Program-made: the position numbers and the translations under genes
From: Muribaculaceae bacterium
GTDB taxonomy: Bacteria > Bacteroidota > Bacteroidia > Bacteroidales > Muribaculaceae
Length of the DNA: 16,186 nucleotides
Assembly (NCBI GenBank): GCA_009775125.1
Contig: VSPD01000031.1
Span: 1 to 16,186 of the forward strand
Direction: 5' to 3'
In this document: piece after piece, positions 13,780 through 16,186 of the stretch
Layout of the letters: the number at the start of each line of letters is the position of its first letter
How positions within the stretch are numbered: position 1 is the first letter of the stretch
Notes under the pieces: model-generated
What the model was told of the DNA's origin: nothing
Seen by the model: only the letters and a program-made list of their open reading frames with translations
Databases searched by the model: none

Positions 13780-14139
13780 GAGCCTGTCCCATAATAAATG
13801 TTAAAGCGTGGCCGGTTTATCTTTGAGCGATTTTTGTGTAACGATGAGGGAGTGTGGCGATCCACATGACCGAAGAGTTGCACGAAAAGCGCCAAAGAGA
13901 AACCGAACCTATGGTATTTTTTTACAGAATCAAGCTTTTAATGATTATTTGAGTTAATCCCTGTAAATATAAAAGCATATTTTGCATTATTAACTTTAAA
14001 AACACCGTTTGCTCCCGTCTTTTGGGCATCTTTTACGCTTCGTTTCAGTCGTGTACATCCAGTACACTCCTTCAACTCACCGAAAAATCTGCTCCAAAAT
14101 CCGGGCCCCACGTTTTAACATTTATTATGGGACAGGCTC
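13780..14139. mobile_element. MITE-like foldback element, 360 bp
   Basis: The ends are inverted repeats that are perfect for 26 bp, with identity continuing beyond one mismatch to about 32 bp; the outermost bases are GAGCCTGTCCCA. A TTA lies outside each end (13777-13779 and 14140-14142), as expected of a 3-bp target duplication. The subterminal regions are also inverted copies of each other, imperfectly, to about 115 bp inward: GATTTTT at 13829-13835 pairs with AAAAATC at 14083-14089, and each arm carries a small hairpin (13853-13866 and 14051-14067). There is no transposase frame, so it would need an enzyme supplied elsewhere. GAGCCTGTCC-type ends with a TNA target resemble IS5-family elements; that assignment is inference. 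Confidence 0.8.
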
Positions 14140-14143
14140 TTAA

Positions 14144-14175
14144 TTTGCAAGGACGCTTTTATTTACTTATCTTTG
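14144..14175 (+). promoter_or_regulatory. strong Bacteroidota-type promoter for the TPR/HTH regulator
   Basis: TTTG at 14144-14147, exactly 20 nt, then TATCTTTG at 14168-14175. Both boxes and the spacing match the sigma-ABfr consensus. The predicted start near 14182 gives a leader of about 67 nt. The -33 box begins five bases after the right end of the foldback element. Confidence 0.75.
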
Positions 14176-14248
14176 TAGCCATAAACCCCTGTTTCCTGTG
14201 ACTCATAGGCTTCCTATGGACCCTATGAATTCTATAATTTGATTCTTT

Positions 14249-15907
14249 ATGGCTCGTAAAATTCTGTCCTATATGTTCATGGCCTTTGTCGCGGCCATGT
14301 TCCCGGCACGTGCCGCCCAACAGGCACTCTCCCATCTCGACGCCGCCATGACCGAGGCTTCCGAAGCCGATTCCGCCTACCTGCGCCGCATCGAGACCAT
14401 CAAGGCAAGAATCCCGGAGGCTCTTGCCGACACAATGAAGCTCTATCGCATCAACAAAAATATTTTTGAACAATACCAGTTCTTCAAGGCCGACAGCGCC
14501 ATGACCTACATCGACCGCAACATGGCCCTGGCCAAAGCCTCCGGCGACCCCGCCCTGATTTGGGAATGTGTCCTGCAAAAAGCCGACGTGCTTGCCCGCT
14601 CGGGCATGTTCTACGTATCGATGCGCATGCTCGACGAAATGAAAACACCTCTCCCCCGCCGGCTGCTCCCCGACTATTACCTGCTCAATTACAGCATCAG
14701 CCAGTTTGCTCAGGAATACGCCCAGGACTCGGAATTCGAAGACTATTATTTCGAGCGTAAACTGGCCTACGCCGACAGCATAATGCAAGTGTCGGAACCT
14801 GCCGACTTCAACTACCGCACCGTTCACGCCGCCCTCCTCCTCGAACGCGACGGCAACTGCGACGCCGCCGAGAAATACGTCAAAGATGTCGTGGCCGACT
14901 ACCGCCCCGGAACACGGCAATATTCAATACTCATGTCGCAACTGGCCTTCATCTGCGGCAAGTCCGGCGACATCGAGGGCCAGACACGCGCCCTGGCCCT
15001 GTCGGCGGCAAGCGACATATCGGGATGTATCAAAGAGAACATGGCAATGCGCATGCTCTCCGACGTGCTCCTCTCATCCGGCGACGTTGTGCGAGCCACA
15101 CGCTGCGTAAACAAAAGCCTTGACGACGCCAACTTCTACTGCGCCCGCCTGCGCCACACCCAGTCGGCCGAAGTGCTCCCGCTGGTAGTGGCCGCCAACC
15201 AAAACTTGCAGACCAACCGCCAGGCCATGATGTACTATGTCCTCGCTCTCCTTGCATTTGTCGTGGCCATAATCGTGGCGTCGTACATAATAATCCGCCG
15301 CAAAAACCGCGAGCTCGGCCTCCGCAACGAAGCCTTGCAGCAAGCCCGTGAAGAATCGCTCAATGCCGCCGACCGGCTCAACGCAGCATATTCCCAACTC
15401 GAAGAAACCAACGAAGGACTGCGCCGCGCCCAGGCAAAGCTCGAAGAAGCCAACAAGGTGCAGCAGATATATCTCAGCCAATTCATATGGCTATGCTCCT
15501 CGGCCATAAACAAAATCGACCTCTACCGCCGTCGGCTCTACCTCCTGTTGAAGACAAACAAAAAAGACGAGCTTAAAGACGCCCTCACCTCCACAAAAGA
15601 ATTCAACGACATGTCGGCCGACTTCTACTGCGCCTTCGACGAAGCCTTCCTCGCCATCGTGCCCGACTTTATCGACCGCCTCAACGCACTGCTCACCTCG
15701 CCGCTCACCATGAAATCGGATGCCCCCGCCGGCCAGCTCACCACCGAGCAACGCATCTTCGCCCTGATGTGCCTTGGCATCGCCGACAACAAGAAAATCG
15801 CCGACTTCCTCCACTGCACCATCTCCACCGTCTACACCTACCGCTCCAAAGTGAAGGCAAAAGCCAAACACCCCGACAGCTTCGAATCCGAAGTAATGGA
15901 GATATGA
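14249..15907 (+). CDS. TPR-like membrane regulator with C-terminal HTH (DUF6377-like)
   Basis: A 552-aa protein. Residues 1-22 look like a signal peptide or signal anchor (MARKILSYMFMAFVAAMFPARA). Residues about 25-320 are helical, Ala/Leu/Tyr-rich and TPR-like, and would be periplasmic. One transmembrane helix lies at about 327-348 (MMYYVLALLAFVVAIIVASYIII). A long coiled coil follows (about 350-410). A cytoplasmic domain ends in LTTEQRIFALMCLGIADNKKIADFLHCTISTVYTYRSKVKAKA (497-539), a LuxR/GerE-like helix-turn-helix. The layout matches Bacteroidota DUF6377 transcriptional regulators, thought to couple a periplasmic sensor to DNA binding without a kinase step. Its targets are unknown; such genes often control nearby outer membrane systems, but none lies immediately beside it here. 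It has its own promoter. Confidence 0.85.
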   Translation: MARKILSYMFMAFVAAMFPARAAQQALSHLDAAMTEASEADSAYLRRIETIKARIPEALADTMKLYRINKNIFEQYQFFKADSAMTYIDRNMALAKASGDPALIWECVLQKADVLARSGMFYVSMRMLDEMKTPLPRRLLPDYYLLNYSISQFAQEYAQDSEFEDYYFERKLAYADSIMQVSEPADFNYRTVHAALLLERDGNCDAAEKYVKDVVADYRPGTRQYSILMSQLAFICGKSGDIEGQTRALALSAASDISGCIKENMAMRMLSDVLLSSGDVVRATRCVNKSLDDANFYCARLRHTQSAEVLPLVVAANQNLQTNRQAMMYYVLALLAFVVAIIVASYIIIRRKNRELGLRNEALQQAREESLNAADRLNAAYSQLEETNEGLRRAQAKLEEANKVQQIYLSQFIWLCSSAINKIDLYRRRLYLLLKTNKKDELKDALTSTKEFNDMSADFYCAFDEAFLAIVPDFIDRLNALLTSPLTMKSDAPAGQLTTEQRIFALMCLGIADNKKIADFLHCTISTVYTYRSKVKAKAKHPDSFESEVMEI

Positions 15908-15910
15908 TAA

Positions 15911-15959
15911 TGACAAATGACAAATGACAAATGACGAATGACGAATGACGAATGACGAA
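15911..15959. repeat. heptanucleotide tandem repeat
   Basis: Seven uninterrupted 7-bp units: three TGACAAA (15911-15931) then four TGACGAA (15932-15959), followed by a degenerate eighth unit. It begins 3 bp after the regulator stop codon. The ordered change from one variant to the other suggests stepwise expansion. Read on either strand it yields artificial peptides that are not genes. Confidence 0.92.
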
Positions 15960-15974
15960 TGACCGACTGCATTT

Positions 15975-16186
15975 GCGTAATTTGCAGTTCCGTTTTCACG
16001 TTAATGCCCGTCAATTGTTCATTAATTTTAATTAACGGCATATTCGCGGACATTAACGTATAAAAATTCGCGTAATTTGCGTAATTTGCGGTTCCATTTT
16101 CACGTTAATGGCCGTCAATTGTTCATTAATTTTAATTAACGGCCCATTCGCGGACATTAACGTAAAAATATTCGTGTAATTTGCGG
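15975..16186. repeat. 95-bp tandem palindromic repeat, continuing past the window
   Basis: Units start at 15975, 16079 and 16174 with (G)(C/T)GTAATTTGC. Copy 1 is 104 bp because CGTAATTTG is duplicated at its end; copy 2 is 95 bp; copy 3 is cut by the window edge. The two full copies differ at only a few positions. Each unit contains nested dyads: ACGTTAATG with CATTAACGT (15998-16006/16051-16059; 16102-16110/16155-16163), and inside it CCGTCAATT with AATTAACGG (16008-16016/16030-16038). The inner 30 bp recur at 11171-11200. Confidence 0.88.

Larger units (their letters stand above)
13775..14248. other. intergenic region filled by a foldback element and a promoter
   Basis: No gene is supported. 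Positions 13780-14139 are the MITE-like element. 14140-14175 hold the flanking TTA and the promoter. 14176-14248 are the leader of the downstream regulator gene, including the hairpin CATAGG-CTT-CCTATG at 14204-14218. Confidence 0.8.

Noticed and set aside
13780..14139. Degenerate transposase gene within the foldback element
   Set aside because: No frame of useful length and no recognisable transposase motif in any frame; the inverted arms account for most of the length.
14159..14920. Leftward 253-residue frame opposite the regulator gene
   Set aside because: Starts within the regulator coding strand and lacks any domain; its end covers the regulator's promoter and leader.
15838..16053. Leftward 71-residue frame across the heptanucleotide repeat
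   Set aside because: The repeating SFVI(R/C)H peptide is simply the 7-bp repeat translated.
15975..16186. CRISPR array at the right end
   Set aside because: The whole 95-bp unit is repeated, with no unique spacers, and there are no cas genes.

Overview
The window looks like a chromosomal segment from a Bacteroidales bacterium, most likely a GC-rich gut lineage such as Muribaculaceae (the family is inference). The evidence is threefold. Several genes have the Bacteroidota housekeeping promoter (TTTG about 20 nt before TAnnTTTG) and no strong Shine-Dalgarno. The gene families are typical of the phylum: a GIN/DUF2807 lipoprotein, a plug-plus-barrel outer membrane protein ending in SAILK, and a TPR-membrane-HTH (DUF6377-like) regulator. 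The operon order dxs-trkA-trkH is also familiar there. No rRNA, tRNA, CRISPR array, phage gene or intact transposase was seen.

Layout. (1) 82-1293 (+): membrane-anchored endonuclease/exonuclease/phosphatase-fold protein. (2) 1356-2120 (+): lipoprotein with a 20-residue beta-coil repeat. (3) 2121-2566: gene-free stretch packed with short unrelated hairpins between 17-bp inverted repeats. (4) 5766 down to 2567 (-): AT-richer outer membrane barrel protein, then an ECF sigma factor and a four-helix membrane protein, tightly spaced. (5) 5935-10841 (+): small two-helix membrane protein, dxs, trkA and trkH, each overlapping the next. (6) 10842-11229: dispersed repeats and hairpins. (7) 11230-11682 (-): peroxiredoxin Bcp/PrxQ, divergent from (8) nhaC and an FKBP-type prolyl isomerase (11932-13774, +). 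(9) 13780-14139: MITE-like foldback element ending five bases before a very good promoter. (10) 14249-15907 (+): the TPR/HTH membrane regulator. (11) 15908-16186: a heptanucleotide repeat and a 95-bp tandem palindromic repeat that runs off the window.

How the genes work together. TrkA and TrkH form a potassium uptake system and NhaC a Na+/H+ antiporter, so two parts of monovalent cation homeostasis lie close by. Dxs makes the first committed intermediate of MEP isoprenoid synthesis and is translationally coupled to trkA. Bcp and the FKBP add peroxide defence and protein folding. The sigma factor and membrane partner look like an envelope signalling pair. The outer membrane protein 24 bp upstream and the convergent GIN lipoprotein are possible associates, by context only.

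I found no clear new multi-gene system. The most unusual content is non-coding: a foldback element abutting a promoter, a hairpin array, and at least three repeat families that recur between distant intergenic regions of this one window.
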